A DNA stretch of 64,000 nucleotides from Rhodanobacter sp. ANJX3 (GCF_014200755.1 NZ_JACHCM010000001.1:124001-188000); one strand, 5' to 3'. Numbered from the stretch's first letter, positions 27,835-37,706 are shown. The notes: generated by a model from the sequence alone, not told the origin. Numbers and translations: made by a program.

Positions 27835-30213
27835 TCAAATGAATCGTGCGGCAACCTCAATACGCTGCCCCGGCTTGCCCCGAACGCGAACGGCGTCGTC
27901 GCGCCGATCGGCGGCATCGATCGCCACGCCATCCAGCCGCGCCTCGGCCAAACGTTTGCCGGTCGGCGCGCGTAGGCTCAGCCACGTGTCCTTGGGGCTG
28001 CCGCGATCGGGCAAGGTCAGCTCGCCTTCGACATCGCCGTTGCTGCTTGTTTGCAAGCGGAAGCTCACGTATCCCCAACGCGTCGGCGCGCGTTCGATGC
28101 CTACCGGTTGACCGCTGGCCATCCATGCGCGGGGAATCGCGCGTCCCAAGTAAAGCGTTTCGCCCGCGCTGTCGTCGAATACCAGCGCCCAGCGCAGCAG
28201 CAGCGGTATCGTCATCTGTGCCGGGATGCAGAACAGCGGCATGCCGCCGCTGATATCGGACACTTCACCGGCGGTCCAACTGCCCGGCGTGTGCGCGTGA
28301 TGGCGGTGGGCGTAGAGAAACAGCAGGTACTCGTCGATGCGTCCCAGGCGCAGCAGCTGCTGCGCGTAGCCGTAGGAAATGAAACCGAGGATATCGCGGC
28401 CGTCCTTGCTGACCGGACCGATGTTGGCAACCACGCCGATGCTGGTCGCGCCGTGCCCGCGCATGCAGTCGATCACCAGATGGGCCAGTTCGTCGGGCAG
28501 TATGTCGGCCTGCAACAGCTCGGCGTAGGCGCGATGCGGCCACTGTTGCTCGCTGGGTGTCTCTTTGGCCAGCGACTCGCGGAAGGTGAGCTTCGCGCCC
28601 GGCAGCGGGCCGATATAGGGCGGCTTTAGATCATGTCGGATATTGGCGCGCAGCGTGCGCACGGTTTGCTCGCGCAGCATGTCGGCGCGCCTACGCCAGT
28701 CGTGTGAGCGCGCGGTGTCACCCGGCGCGATGTTCGGCCAGACAGCGGCGAGGTCATAGAGCCCACGAGCCGCCATGGCGCTATTGGCGTAATACGGTTT
28801 CCACCACAGCGTGGGATCGGGAAACAGGCAGGCGTCCGATTCGTTCCAGCCGTGGATCAAGCCGTGGCCGGGATCGGCGCTGTCCAGCTTCAGGCTCTCG
28901 TCGTGCAGTTCCAGCAGCACCTGCGCGGTGGCTTCGATCTTGGGCCGATGTTTGCGCAGCAGAGCAAGATCGCCGGCATAGAAGGCATAGCGCGCCAGCA
29001 GCGAGAGCGTCAGACCGAACTGCGCAGTTTCGGCGCCGCGCATGTTGATCAGGCCGTTGTCCTGCACGAAATCAGTGAAGTATTCGTCCAGTACCGCGGC
29101 CGCCTGCGCGAAGCGGCCCCATTCGAGGTTGGCGTACAGCGAGCTGGTGAAGGTGTCCTGGAAGCCGTCGTATTCGTTGCCGTAGTAATCGCGATCCACC
29201 GCGCCGTATTTCGGATAGGTGCCGTCGGGACGCACCACCAGTTCGCGGGCGAACGCATAGCGCGCCATGTCGCTCCAGCCCGGTGCGGGAATCGACGCCA
29301 CGCTGATGCCGCTCAGTTCGGCCTGCCAGTCATCATGAAAACGCAGCAGGGCGGCATAGAACGCGGCCGGTTCCGGCGGCAGCCGTCGCGGCGGATAGCT
29401 GGGATAGCTGTGGCCATACGCCACCTTGCTGATGCTGCCATGCTCGATCAGCGCGGTGCGATGCCAGGTCTGCACCACGAATCGATCGGTGGCATCGACG
29501 TCGGCAAACACCAGCACGTCGTACCAGCGGTCGTCGTCGATCGGTACGACCTTGTGCACGGCCGGCATCCATCCGCCCAGCAGGCCCTCGCGCCGACGCG
29601 CCACGCGCTTTGAATCGTGCAGCTCGGCGAAGATCTGATCGGAGTGATAGGTGCGGGTGCTGCCCGAGGTATATACCGGCATGGTATCGGCGCACTGGCG
29701 CGTGCCGACGAAGGTCGTCCACGGCAGCCGGCCGTAGTAGTTTTCGGGATTGAGCTGCGACGCGACGGGCGGTGCGGCCAGGCGCACCTGCGCTTCGTCG
29801 GGTTCGCCGTGCGCAAGCAGGTAATCGGCCAACAGGTCCGCTTCGGCAAGAGCGATGTCGGCCAGCTGCATGTCGAAGTAGGGCGCGCCGTCGGCGGCGA
29901 ACGAGGGCTCGGTACGCTTGCTCAGTACGCAGGCCACACCGCCGCTGACCAGGATCAGTTCGCCGTCGGGCTGGGTGAGATCTTCGAACACCTGCCAGTC
30001 AAGCGTGGCCTGTTTGAACGAGCCGAGCAGTTGATGGCCCTGAGTGGATATTTTTGAAAGCGCTACTCGCACCGGTGGCGCTGTGGTCTTTGGCGTTGCC
30101 GTGGATGACGTCGACGCCGCGGCGACCGGATCGCTTCCCGCCGCGTAAAGTCCGACGGCGGCGCCAGTCGTTGCCAGGCCTTGAAGAAAGCGTCGACGAT
30201 GCATGGATTCCAT
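27835..30213 (-). CDS. Uncharacterised Tat-secreted protein, probable (alpha/alpha)6-barrel glycosidase
   Basis: This 792-residue protein (789 if the ATG at 30204 is used) opens with a Tat signal, HRRRFLQGLATTGAA. Residues 60-290 look like a beta-rich N-terminal domain. Residues 300-690 show repeated helical hairpins with aromatic/acid-rich loops such as DRDYYGNEYDGFQDTF, LIHGWNESDACLFPDP and SEQQWPHRAYAELL, the pattern of six-hairpin glycosidases. A beta-sandwich tail ends it. I cannot assign it to a numbered GH family. It is upstream of GH27 and downstream of the permease, all on one strand. The setting suggests a hydrolase of plant glycoprotein glycans, but catalytic residues are unproven; Asp/Glu in GYDGF-, WNESDA- and SEQQW-type loops are candidates. 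Confidence 0.7.
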   Translation of the reverse strand: MESMHRRRFLQGLATTGAAVGLYAAGSDPVAAASTSSTATPKTTAPPVRVALSKISTQGHQLLGSFKQATLDWQVFEDLTQPDGELILVSGGVACVLSKRTEPSFAADGAPYFDMQLADIALAEADLLADYLLAHGEPDEAQVRLAAPPVASQLNPENYYGRLPWTTFVGTRQCADTMPVYTSGSTRTYHSDQIFAELHDSKRVARRREGLLGGWMPAVHKVVPIDDDRWYDVLVFADVDATDRFVVQTWHRTALIEHGSISKVAYGHSYPSYPPRRLPPEPAAFYAALLRFHDDWQAELSGISVASIPAPGWSDMARYAFARELVVRPDGTYPKYGAVDRDYYGNEYDGFQDTFTSSLYANLEWGRFAQAAAVLDEYFTDFVQDNGLINMRGAETAQFGLTLSLLARYAFYAGDLALLRKHRPKIEATAQVLLELHDESLKLDSADPGHGLIHGWNESDACLFPDPTLWWKPYYANSAMAARGLYDLAAVWPNIAPGDTARSHDWRRRADMLREQTVRTLRANIRHDLKPPYIGPLPGAKLTFRESLAKETPSEQQWPHRAYAELLQADILPDELAHLVIDCMRGHGATSIGVVANIGPVSKDGRDILGFISYGYAQQLLRLGRIDEYLLFLYAHRHHAHTPGSWTAGEVSDISGGMPLFCIPAQMTIPLLLRWALVFDDSAGETLYLGRAIPRAWMASGQPVGIERAPTRWGYVSFRLQTSSNGDVEGELTLPDRGSPKDTWLSLRAPTGKRLAEARLDGVAIDAADRRDDAVRVRGKPGQRIEVAARFI

Positions 30214-30396
30214 ACTCCCCCGAAACGGGCGGGATCATTCGGTGGTGGCAGAAAGAGGCCCGCGTATCGGGGAATCGCGCCTCGCGGAGGGAAGGGCGCA
30301 GGCGCGAAAATACGCAGGCCTAGTATTCATCATGCGATGCGCGAGGTACGACATCTTGTCGAATTCGTTCATCGCGCATGCGGATTCATGCACAGA

Positions 30397-31968
30397 TCAA
30401 TCGTCGTCTTCACTGCCCATATCGAGCTGCGACGCCGGCAGGCCGGTGTAGCTGCCCAAGTAGTAGATCAGCAGGGCGATGAGGCAGACGGTCACCGAAT
30501 CCCACGGGTGCGGGATAAGGCGCTTTCCGCCGAAGGTCCCCAGATAGGAGGCGGCCATCATCAGCGCGTAAAAGCCGATGAGCCACGCCGACGAAAACAC
30601 TTCTGTCCGCAGTACCGCACGGTTCGCACGTGTGCCGAGTTTGTAGGCTACGTAGATAACGAACATCACGATCTGCAGGCCGAGCAGCCACGACACGGTC
30701 GTCCATCCCGACCAGTAGACGATCAGTGCGGCGACGATAAAAGACAGCGGCCCGAGCACGGCGAAGCCATGCACGTAAAAAGGCCGCGCCAGCTGCGGCG
30801 CGCTTCGGCGCAATGCCGCGACCGTGATCGGTGCGACCGCATAGCTCAGCACCAGCGCGGTGGATACCACGCCGATCATGGCCTCCCACGAGGGGAACGG
30901 CAGCGTCCAGAAAACCGATAGCGCAAAGGTCAGCCACAGCGCCGGTCTGGGTATGCCGGACTTATCGTCGATGCGAGTAAACACCTTGAAAAACGCACCG
31001 CTGCGCGCCCAGCCGTAGACGATGCGCGGCGTGGCATTCATGTAGATATTGCCGGTGCCGCTGGGCGAGATCATCGCGTCCGACACTACCAGCACCGCCA
31101 GCCAGCCGACGCCCAGGGCCAGCGCGATATCGTGATACGGCAGCGAAAACTCTGTGCCGATGGCCGTCCAGCCGTGGCTGAGCATGGCGGCCGGGATGCT
31201 GCCGAGGAACGCGATCTGCAGCAGCAGATAGATCACCGTGGAGAGCAGCACCGACAGAATCAGCGCGATGGGAATCGTGCGCTGCGGATCGCGCACTTCG
31301 CTGGCCACCGAGATGATCGGCGTCAGTCCGAGGTAGGCGAAGATGATGCCGCCGGCCGACACCGCGCCTTCCACACCGGCAAAGCCGAACGGCGCAAAGC
31401 CCTGCACCTGCATATTGTGCGGCTGAAAATGCGTCAACAGCACCACGATCACCAGCAGCGGCACGACGAATTTGAAGATGCTGATGATGTTGTTGGCCTT
31501 GGCGAAGGTCTTCACGCTGAAATAGTTCAGCAGAAAAAACACCGTCAACAGCAGCAGCTGGACGCTCCAGCCCAGCGCCGTCGGATCGCCGCTGCCGCTT
31601 TTGCTGAGCGACGGAAACCACGCGGCGGCGTACTGGCGGCAGGCCACCGTTTCGATCGCGATCAGGCTGGAAAAAGCGATCAGCGTGATGAAACCCATCA
31701 GCGATCCGAGCAGCGCGCCGTGCGAATAGCCGGGATAACGCACCACGCCGCCGGCACGCGGCAGGGCGGCGCCGAGTTCGCAGTAGACCAGGCCCAGCAG
31801 CAGCACCGCCGCACCGCCGATCAGCCACGACAGGATCCCGGCCGGCCCGGCGATGGCCGCGACGTGGCTGGCCGAAAACAGCCAGCCCGATCCGAAGATG
31901 GCGCCCAGGCCGATCATGGTCAGGTCGACCAGGCTCAGCTGCTTCTGAAATTTTCCCTGGTGCGCCAT
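30397..31968 (-). CDS. APC-superfamily amino-acid permease
   Basis: The 523-residue protein has twelve or more membrane segments and the APC start LTMIGLGAIFGSGWLFSA. I chose the ATG at 31968 (MAHQGKF) because a perfect GGAGGT ribosome site precedes it; the longer frame to 32217 is a shadow. It follows the DUF885 peptidase with 28 bases between, and the unit carries the hydroxyproline-type operator upstream. It is therefore a candidate importer of hydroxyproline, proline or short peptides. It sits in the inner membrane and ends in an acidic tail. Confidence 0.85.
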   Translation of the reverse strand: MAHQGKFQKQLSLVDLTMIGLGAIFGSGWLFSASHVAAIAGPAGILSWLIGGAAVLLLGLVYCELGAALPRAGGVVRYPGYSHGALLGSLMGFITLIAFSSLIAIETVACRQYAAAWFPSLSKSGSGDPTALGWSVQLLLLTVFFLLNYFSVKTFAKANNIISIFKFVVPLLVIVVLLTHFQPHNMQVQGFAPFGFAGVEGAVSAGGIIFAYLGLTPIISVASEVRDPQRTIPIALILSVLLSTVIYLLLQIAFLGSIPAAMLSHGWTAIGTEFSLPYHDIALALGVGWLAVLVVSDAMISPSGTGNIYMNATPRIVYGWARSGAFFKVFTRIDDKSGIPRPALWLTFALSVFWTLPFPSWEAMIGVVSTALVLSYAVAPITVAALRRSAPQLARPFYVHGFAVLGPLSFIVAALIVYWSGWTTVSWLLGLQIVMFVIYVAYKLGTRANRAVLRTEVFSSAWLIGFYALMMAASYLGTFGGKRLIPHPWDSVTVCLIALLIYYLGSYTGLPASQLDMGSEDDD

Positions 31969-31996
31969 GGGACCTCCGGATTGGTCGATGCCACCC

Positions 31997-33823
31997 TTAC
32001 GGCGAAGGCGTGGCGTAGGGCGACTGGCCACCGCTGGCGATGAACTGATCGATGCGTGCGTTGAGCACCGGCAGCGGTACCGAACCGGTCGACAGCACGG
32101 CGTCGTGGAACGCGCGGATGTCGAACTTCTCGCCCAACGCTTTTTCGGCCCGTGCGCGGTCGTCGCGTATGGCCATTTCGCCCAGGTAATAGGACAGCGC
32201 CTGCGCCGGCCACGCAATATAGCGATCCACTTCGGTATCGATCTCGTGCTCGGCCAGCGCGGTATTCTCGCGCAGATAATCGCGCGCCTGCTGGCGCGTC
32301 CAGTGCAGGTGATGCAGGCCGGTATCGACGACCAGCCGCGCCGCTCGCCAGGCCTGATAACTGAGATAACCGAACTGCTCGTAGGGCGTGTGATAGATGC
32401 CCATCTCCTGCCCGAGGTATTCGCAGTAAAGCGCCCATCCTTCGCCGTAGGCCGAGATATAGCTGTAGCGGCGAAAGTCGGGCAGGCCGGTGGTTTCGGC
32501 CGCCAGCGGCATCTGCAGCGCGTGACCCGGCGACGACTCGTGCAGGGTCAGCGCCGGCAGCGAATACAGCGGGCGGGCGGGCAGGTTGTAGGTGTTGACC
32601 AGATAGATACCCGGGCCACCGCGGCCGCCGGTATAGATCGGCGCGAGGTCGGCGGGAACCGGTTCGATCGCGAAGCGTCGTCGCGGCAGGCGGCCGATAT
32701 AGTCGCCGACCTTGCCGTCGACCTGCTTGGCGATCCACGCCGCATCCTTGAGCAGTTCGTCCGGCGTCTTGGCATAGAACTGCGGGTCGGTGCGCAGAAA
32801 CTGCAGGAAGTCGGCGAAGCTGCCCTTGAAACCGGTCTGCTTGATCGTGTCCAGCATCTGCCGATGGATGACGGCCATCTGCTGCAGGCCCAGTGCGTGA
32901 ATCGCGTCGGGGCTCATGTCCAGCGTGGTGTATTCGAGAATCTGCGCCCGATAGAACGCCTTGCCGTCCGGCAGATCCTCGGCCGCGATATCGCTGCGTG
33001 CCTGCGGGATGTACTCCCTCTGCATGAAGCTCAGCAGCTGGGCATAGGCGGGAATCACCTGACCGTCGATTGTCGCCAGCGCCTCGGCGCGCAGCGCGGC
33101 CTGTTCGGCGGCGGGAATGGTGGCGGGCATCCGCAGAAATGGCGTGTAGAAAAGATTCTTTTCGCCGGTCGCGGCGATGATTTCGCCGATCGACGGCGTG
33201 CGGCCTTGCGGAATGATTTTCGGCTGGCTGAAGCCACGCGCCAGACCGAGCCGCATATTGACGGTCTGCTCGGCAAAGTAGCGCGGTATGTCGCGCAGTT
33301 TGCCCAGGTGATCGCGATAGCTTTTGCTGTCGGCGTAAGTGGCTCGAGCGGTAAAACCCAGATCGCTCCAGAAGCCCGAATCGCTGTTGAACGGCATCTG
33401 CCAGGTCTTGAAGCGTTGATCGCTCAGCAATACCTGAATCTGCTGCTTGTAGACGTCGTAGTCGACCTGATCCTCGCCGGAGAGCTGGCCGCGTGGAATG
33501 GCGTCGAGCGTCGTCAGCACATCGGCCCAGTAGGCCTCGCGCATCGCCTGCGTGGCCGCATCGACCTTGGGCAGATGGCCGGCATCCTGCGCCGGGCCAT
33601 TCTCGTCGTCGGCACCGGCAAACTGCAGCTGACGCCAGTGCCACTCGCGCGTATACAGGTCGTGGAAGCGCTTGTCCGCGGTATCGGCGTGGCCGGTTGC
33701 GCCAGCGGTATCGGCGAGCGCACTCATCGGCAGGGGCGATGCGTGCGCCATCGAGGCCATGAGTATGCCGCTGGCAATCAGCCAAGGCAGACCGAGGCTG
33801 CAACACATCCGTTTCAACGGCAT
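31997..33823 (-). CDS. DUF885 family secreted hydrolase/peptidase
   Basis: The 608-residue protein has a signal peptide (MPLKRMCCSLG to SMAHA) and the DUF885 motif TLHESSPGHALQ, whose HES-x-PGH arrangement is a predicted metallopeptidase-like zinc site; EGWALYCEYLG follows as the third-ligand region. Members are weakly characterised periplasmic or lipoprotein peptidases. I chose the start at 33823 so that the signal peptide begins the protein. It heads a two-gene unit with the permease and is preceded, 115 bases upstream, by the 19-bp core of the hydroxyproline operator, which suggests a role in cutting hydroxyproline-rich peptides. Confidence 0.82.
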   Translation of the reverse strand: MPLKRMCCSLGLPWLIASGILMASMAHASPLPMSALADTAGATGHADTADKRFHDLYTREWHWRQLQFAGADDENGPAQDAGHLPKVDAATQAMREAYWADVLTTLDAIPRGQLSGEDQVDYDVYKQQIQVLLSDQRFKTWQMPFNSDSGFWSDLGFTARATYADSKSYRDHLGKLRDIPRYFAEQTVNMRLGLARGFSQPKIIPQGRTPSIGEIIAATGEKNLFYTPFLRMPATIPAAEQAALRAEALATIDGQVIPAYAQLLSFMQREYIPQARSDIAAEDLPDGKAFYRAQILEYTTLDMSPDAIHALGLQQMAVIHRQMLDTIKQTGFKGSFADFLQFLRTDPQFYAKTPDELLKDAAWIAKQVDGKVGDYIGRLPRRRFAIEPVPADLAPIYTGGRGGPGIYLVNTYNLPARPLYSLPALTLHESSPGHALQMPLAAETTGLPDFRRYSYISAYGEGWALYCEYLGQEMGIYHTPYEQFGYLSYQAWRAARLVVDTGLHHLHWTRQQARDYLRENTALAEHEIDTEVDRYIAWPAQALSYYLGEMAIRDDRARAEKALGEKFDIRAFHDAVLSTGSVPLPVLNARIDQFIASGGQSPYATPSP

Positions 33824-33915
33824 CAGGACACCCCGGAAGTCATGACGTGGCGACGGGCAGCGGGTTCGCCCCATCGGGTAAGACCCTCATACTCATCGCT
33901 GGCCGACACGGTGTA

Positions 33916-33956
33916 TAGAAAGCATTGTGCCCGCACCGTGCGGAATTGGGCACAGT
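33916..33956 (-). promoter_or_regulatory. Candidate operator/promoter of the hydroxyproline regulon, DUF885-permease copy
   Basis: The plus strand reads TAGAAAGC, one base, TTGTGCCCGCACC, then GTGCGGAATTGGGCACAGT. The last 19 bases differ by a single base from the site before the hydroxyproline operon, and the TAGAAAGC block lies at the same distance in both. On the minus strand the block reads GCTTTCTATA, which could be the -10 region. It sits between the M24 stop (33992) and the DUF885 start. Confidence 0.7.
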
Positions 33957-33991
33957 CGCGATGCAGCTGAAAAGCGGTGGCGATGCCGTTA

Positions 33992-35200
33992 TCAAGCGCT
34001 TGCGAAAGGCACGTCGATGGCCGGCGACGGCTCGGTAAACCATTGCGCGCCGTCCTCGGTGACGTGGAAGTGGTCCTCCAGCCGGATACCGAATTCTCCC
34101 GGCACGACGATCATCGGCTCATCGCTGCAGCACATGCCCGGCGCCAGCGCCGTCTCGTTGCCGCGGACCAGATACGGGGTTTCGTGGATGCTCAGCCCGC
34201 AGCCGTGGCCAGTGCGATGCGGCAGCCCGGGCAGCCGGTAGTTCGGGCCCAGGCCCGCGGCTTCGAGTATCCGACGCGCGGCGGCGTCGACCTCGGCGCA
34301 CGCGACGCCAGGCCTTACGGTATCGAACGCCGCGCGCTGCGCCGCCTGTTCCAGCGACCAGATCCGCGCCTGCACGACGCTGGGCTCGCCAAAGACGTAC
34401 GTGCGTGTGATGTCCGACTGGTAGCCTTCGACGCTGCACCCTGTGTCGATCAGCACCAGCTCGTTCGGTCGCAGCTGCTGTTCGCCGGGAATGCCGTGCG
34501 GGTAGGCCGTCGCGTGGCCGAATTGCACGATGCAAAATGTCGAGCCGCCGTCGGCCCCGAGGGCGCGGTGAGCGCGATCGATAAAGCGGCGCACCTCGCC
34601 GATGCCGATCCCTTCATGCATCAACCCGGCGGCCAGGCGATGCACCTGCAAGGTCATCGCCGTGGCCTGACGCATCAGCGCCAGTTCGGCTGCCGATTTC
34701 TGCATACGACAGCCGTCCACGATCGGACTGCCGTCCACCAGTTCGCAGGCACCCAGCACCGTGCGCAGACGCCCGTAAATCAGGAACGTGGCCGCCGGGT
34801 CGAGCGCCAGTCGACGAACGCGATGGGCCGCCACGAGATCGGCGACCTGCTGCTGCGGATCTTCGTGTTCTTCCCACAGCCGTGTTATCGCAGAAATCTT
34901 CAGCGCATGCTGCAGCGAGCCCTCTTCGAAAGCGGGGCAGAGCACGAACGGATCGCCTTCCAGCGTCAGCAGCATCGCAACCAGTCGCTCGCTGGCACCC
35001 CACGAGATGCCGGTGAAATAACGCAAGGATGCGCCGGCGGTGATCAGCAGAGCTTCATCACCGCGCTCGCGCATCAGCCGTCGCGCTTGCTCCAGCCGAT
35101 GCTGATATTCCTCGGCGCCGATCGGCGCTGCCCGCTCTTTCCACGGTGTGAGGGCAGCCTCTGCTTGCTCGAAGGAGAGACCGCCGATCTGGCCGCTCAT
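33992..35200 (-). CDS. M24 metallopeptidase (Xaa-Pro aminopeptidase type)
   Basis: The 402-residue protein has the creatinase/aminopeptidase P layout. The metal ligands of the pita-bread domain are visible in order: ELVLIDTG (Asp), SDITRTY (Asp), HRTGHGCGL (His), SDEPMIV (Glu) and IRLEDHF (Glu). The family cleaves N-terminal residues ahead of proline or hydroxyproline. Its start overlaps the dehydrogenase stop by 4 bases (ATGA), and it is the last gene of the hydroxyproline operon. A cytoplasmic role in freeing hydroxyproline from imported peptides fits the context. Confidence 0.87.
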   Translation of the reverse strand: MSGQIGGLSFEQAEAALTPWKERAAPIGAEEYQHRLEQARRLMRERGDEALLITAGASLRYFTGISWGASERLVAMLLTLEGDPFVLCPAFEEGSLQHALKISAITRLWEEHEDPQQQVADLVAAHRVRRLALDPAATFLIYGRLRTVLGACELVDGSPIVDGCRMQKSAAELALMRQATAMTLQVHRLAAGLMHEGIGIGEVRRFIDRAHRALGADGGSTFCIVQFGHATAYPHGIPGEQQLRPNELVLIDTGCSVEGYQSDITRTYVFGEPSVVQARIWSLEQAAQRAAFDTVRPGVACAEVDAAARRILEAAGLGPNYRLPGLPHRTGHGCGLSIHETPYLVRGNETALAPGMCCSDEPMIVVPGEFGIRLEDHFHVTEDGAQWFTEPSPAIDVPFASA

Positions 35201-36792
35201 GCGCCGTCACCGACATCGCGCTCAGTCCAGTGCCCGTCCACGCGCCGCTGGATACCCGCCACGTTACGGTCGCGCAGCTCGATCGGCAGCAGTGCATCGG
35301 GAACGTTGTCGTAACTGTGCAGGGCGGTGAAGCGATGGATCGCGGCCGGCATGCCTACCGACGTAAAGCCCGGATGGCCCGTGCTCGGATACGGCCCGCC
35401 GTGATTCATCGCCGGGCTGACGGCCACGCCGGTGGGCATCTTGTCGGCAATCAGGCGGCCCACCTTGGAGCGCAGGATGGGGGCGATAGCCGACCAGGCG
35501 TCGTCGTCGCGGCCATTGCCCGCCCGGTAGATCGTGCCGGTGAGATTGCCTTCCAGCACCGCGGCGATCTGCGCCATCGAGCAGGCGTCGGCAGCGCGCA
35601 CCAGCAGGCTGACCGGTCCGAAGGCTTCCGTCTGCAGCGCGTCGGCGTTCGCGAGAAAGGCTTGGGCGTCGACGCAAAGCAGGGTCGGCTGATGGCGGTA
35701 GCCTTCGCCCTCGCCGGCGTTTCCTCCGGCGAGCAACTCGGCACCGGCCGTCATAAGCACAGCGATCGCACTGCGCAACGAATCCTGGACGCCGCGCGAG
35801 AACAGCGGCTTGGGCGTCGCTCCGGCGAAGTGCGCCACCGCAGCGCCGATGAACGCATCGCCATCGTGTTGCGCCGGTACCACCACCACGCCGGGGTTGG
35901 TGCAGAACTGGCCGCTGCCCATCACGCATGAAGCGAAAAATTCCTGCGCTAACGCTTCGCCCCGTTCGGCCAGCGCGCCGGGCAGCAGGAACACCGGATT
36001 GATGCTCGACAGCTCGGCGTAGATCGGTACGCCGGTTTTGTCCGCCGCTGCCTTCAATGCCAGGCCGCCGGCGCGGCTGCCGGTAAAGCCGATCGCGCCC
36101 AATCGCGCATCGCCGGCCAGCGCCAGGCCGAGCGCGTTGTCGAAGTGATAAAGCATCTGTACGGTGGCGGCCGGCAAGCCGGTATCGAGCAACGCCTGAT
36201 GCGCCAGCTGCGCCAGCCGCTGGCTGGTCGCCGGATGCGATGGATGCGCCTTGGCAATGACCGGATTGCGCGCAGCGATAGCCGAGGCGAAATCGCTGCC
36301 GGCGATGGCGTTGAAGGCGAACGGAAAATTGTTCGGCCCGAATACCAGCACCGGCTTGCCGAGCGGCGCACGGTGCGCGCGCAGTCCGGTCTGCGTATCG
36401 ATGACCGGATCGGTCCATCCATAATGACGTGCGGCCCTGGCCGCCTGCCGCAGCTGGCCGCTGGCACGAGGCAGTTCGACCGAGCGCAGCCGCGGTTCGA
36501 CCGGCAATGCCGTTTCGGCGTGCGCCAGCGCCACCAGCGTATCGGCGTCCGCCTCAATGGCCGCCGCGTAGGCATCGAGAAAATCGGCGATGCGAGCCGC
36601 CGGCGTGGCGGCCAGTTCGTCGGCGACCGCCACGGCAGCGCTCACGGCCGATTCGATATCCGCCGCGCCGCTGATCGGAAAGAGCGGCCCGATCGGCGCG
36701 CCGCGCGTGGGATCTTCGGCCTGAAAACGCCCCAGCCGATTCACCGGTTCACGCCACTGGCCGCCGACCAATACGGGTTCCGACGCGGTCAT
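35197..36792 (-). CDS. 2-oxoglutarate semialdehyde (2,5-dioxovalerate) dehydrogenase
   Basis: The 531-residue ALDH has PVLVFGPNNFPFAFN, FTGSRAGG, AELSSINPVFLLP in place of the common ELGGKSP, and GQFCTNPGVVVV with the catalytic Cys. The ELSSINP form is typical of the alpha-ketoglutarate-semialdehyde dehydrogenases of hydroxyproline and sugar-acid pathways. It oxidises the semialdehyde to 2-oxoglutarate with NAD(P)+, the last step of hydroxyproline degradation. The gene lies between the deaminase (1 base away) and the aminopeptidase. Confidence 0.88.
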   Translation of the reverse strand: MTASEPVLVGGQWREPVNRLGRFQAEDPTRGAPIGPLFPISGAADIESAVSAAVAVADELAATPAARIADFLDAYAAAIEADADTLVALAHAETALPVEPRLRSVELPRASGQLRQAARAARHYGWTDPVIDTQTGLRAHRAPLGKPVLVFGPNNFPFAFNAIAGSDFASAIAARNPVIAKAHPSHPATSQRLAQLAHQALLDTGLPAATVQMLYHFDNALGLALAGDARLGAIGFTGSRAGGLALKAAADKTGVPIYAELSSINPVFLLPGALAERGEALAQEFFASCVMGSGQFCTNPGVVVVPAQHDGDAFIGAAVAHFAGATPKPLFSRGVQDSLRSAIAVLMTAGAELLAGGNAGEGEGYRHQPTLLCVDAQAFLANADALQTEAFGPVSLLVRAADACSMAQIAAVLEGNLTGTIYRAGNGRDDDAWSAIAPILRSKVGRLIADKMPTGVAVSPAMNHGGPYPSTGHPGFTSVGMPAAIHRFTALHSYDNVPDALLPIELRDRNVAGIQRRVDGHWTERDVGDGA

Positions 36793-36793
36793 T

Positions 36794-37696
36794 TCAAAAG
36801 CTCGGCTTGGTGGCGATGGCGTGCTCGATGACCTTGAGTGCGGCCTCGCGTTCGGCGCCGGCCACGGGCAGTCGCGGCGCGCGCACCGTTTCGCTGCCGG
36901 TACCGGTTTTTTCCTGTACCAGCTTGATCAGCTGCACGAAGGTCGGCACGGTATCCAGACGCAGCAGCGGCAAGAACCACGCGTACAGCGATTCGGCCGC
37001 CTTGGCGCCGCCGCTCTTGGCCAGTTCGAACAGCTTCACCGATTCGAATGGATACGCGTTGACGAGGCCCGCGACCCAGCCGACCGCGCCCATGCTCACA
37101 CCTTCGACGATCGCGTCGTCCATGCCGACCAGCAGCTGTAGGCGATCGCCGAGCAGCGCGCGAATCGCGGCAAAACGGCGAACGTCGCCGGACGATTCCT
37201 TGACCGCCTGCAGGTTCGAAAATTCGGCAGCCAGCTCGGCCATCTGCGACGGCGTGAAGTCGGTCTTGTACGCGACCGGGTTGTTGTAAAGCATGCAGGG
37301 CAGGTCGGTGGCGGCGATCACTGCCTTGACGTGCGCGCCCATCTCGCGCCAGTCCGTCGAATACACGTACGGCGGCAGCACCATCAGGCCACGGCAGCCG
37401 ATCGACTTGGCTTCGCGGGCGAGCCTGACCGCTTCATCGGTCGACAGCGAGGCAATACCCGGAATCACCGGCGCACTGTCGCCGAGCACCTTGACCAGAG
37501 TTTTCAGAACGGCCAGCTTTTCTTCGAAGCTCAGCGTCGCCGCTTCACCCAGTGAGCCGAGCGGCACGATGCCCTTGCAGCCGGCGTCGATCAATTGCCT
37601 GGCGTGGGCGGCAAGAAACGCATGGTCGACGCTGCCGTCGGCGTGGAAGGGCGTGGTGATGGCCGGCAGCACGCCGTGCCAGAGGGAATGGCTCAT
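36794..37696 (-). CDS. DapA-family 1-pyrroline-4-hydroxy-2-carboxylate deaminase (probable)
   Basis: The 300-residue protein has the dihydrodipicolinate synthase/N-acetylneuraminate lyase fold: GVLPAITTPF, IVPLGSLGEAATLS, LYNNPVAYKTD with the catalytic Tyr, and LQAVKESSGD with the Schiff-base Lys. In hydroxyproline gene clusters this family member converts delta-1-pyrroline-4-hydroxy-2-carboxylate to 2-oxoglutarate semialdehyde and ammonia. The start at 37696 (MSHSLW) has a GAGGAT ribosome site upstream. It lies 10 bases after the FAD oxidoreductase. Confidence 0.87.
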   Translation of the reverse strand: MSHSLWHGVLPAITTPFHADGSVDHAFLAAHARQLIDAGCKGIVPLGSLGEAATLSFEEKLAVLKTLVKVLGDSAPVIPGIASLSTDEAVRLAREAKSIGCRGLMVLPPYVYSTDWREMGAHVKAVIAATDLPCMLYNNPVAYKTDFTPSQMAELAAEFSNLQAVKESSGDVRRFAAIRALLGDRLQLLVGMDDAIVEGVSMGAVGWVAGLVNAYPFESVKLFELAKSGGAKAAESLYAWFLPLLRLDTVPTFVQLIKLVQEKTGTGSETVRAPRLPVAGAEREAALKVIEHAIATKPSF

Positions 37697-37706
37697 GGGT
37701 AAATCC

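Noticed and set aside
30378..30396. A fourth copy of the hydroxyproline operator upstream of the unknown Tat gene
   Set aside because: Only 13 of 19 core positions agree and the left part is not conserved, so it may be chance.
31969..32217. N-terminal extension of the amino-acid permease
   Set aside because: It overlaps the DUF885 gene and has no family similarity; a perfect ribosome site supports the ATG at 31968.
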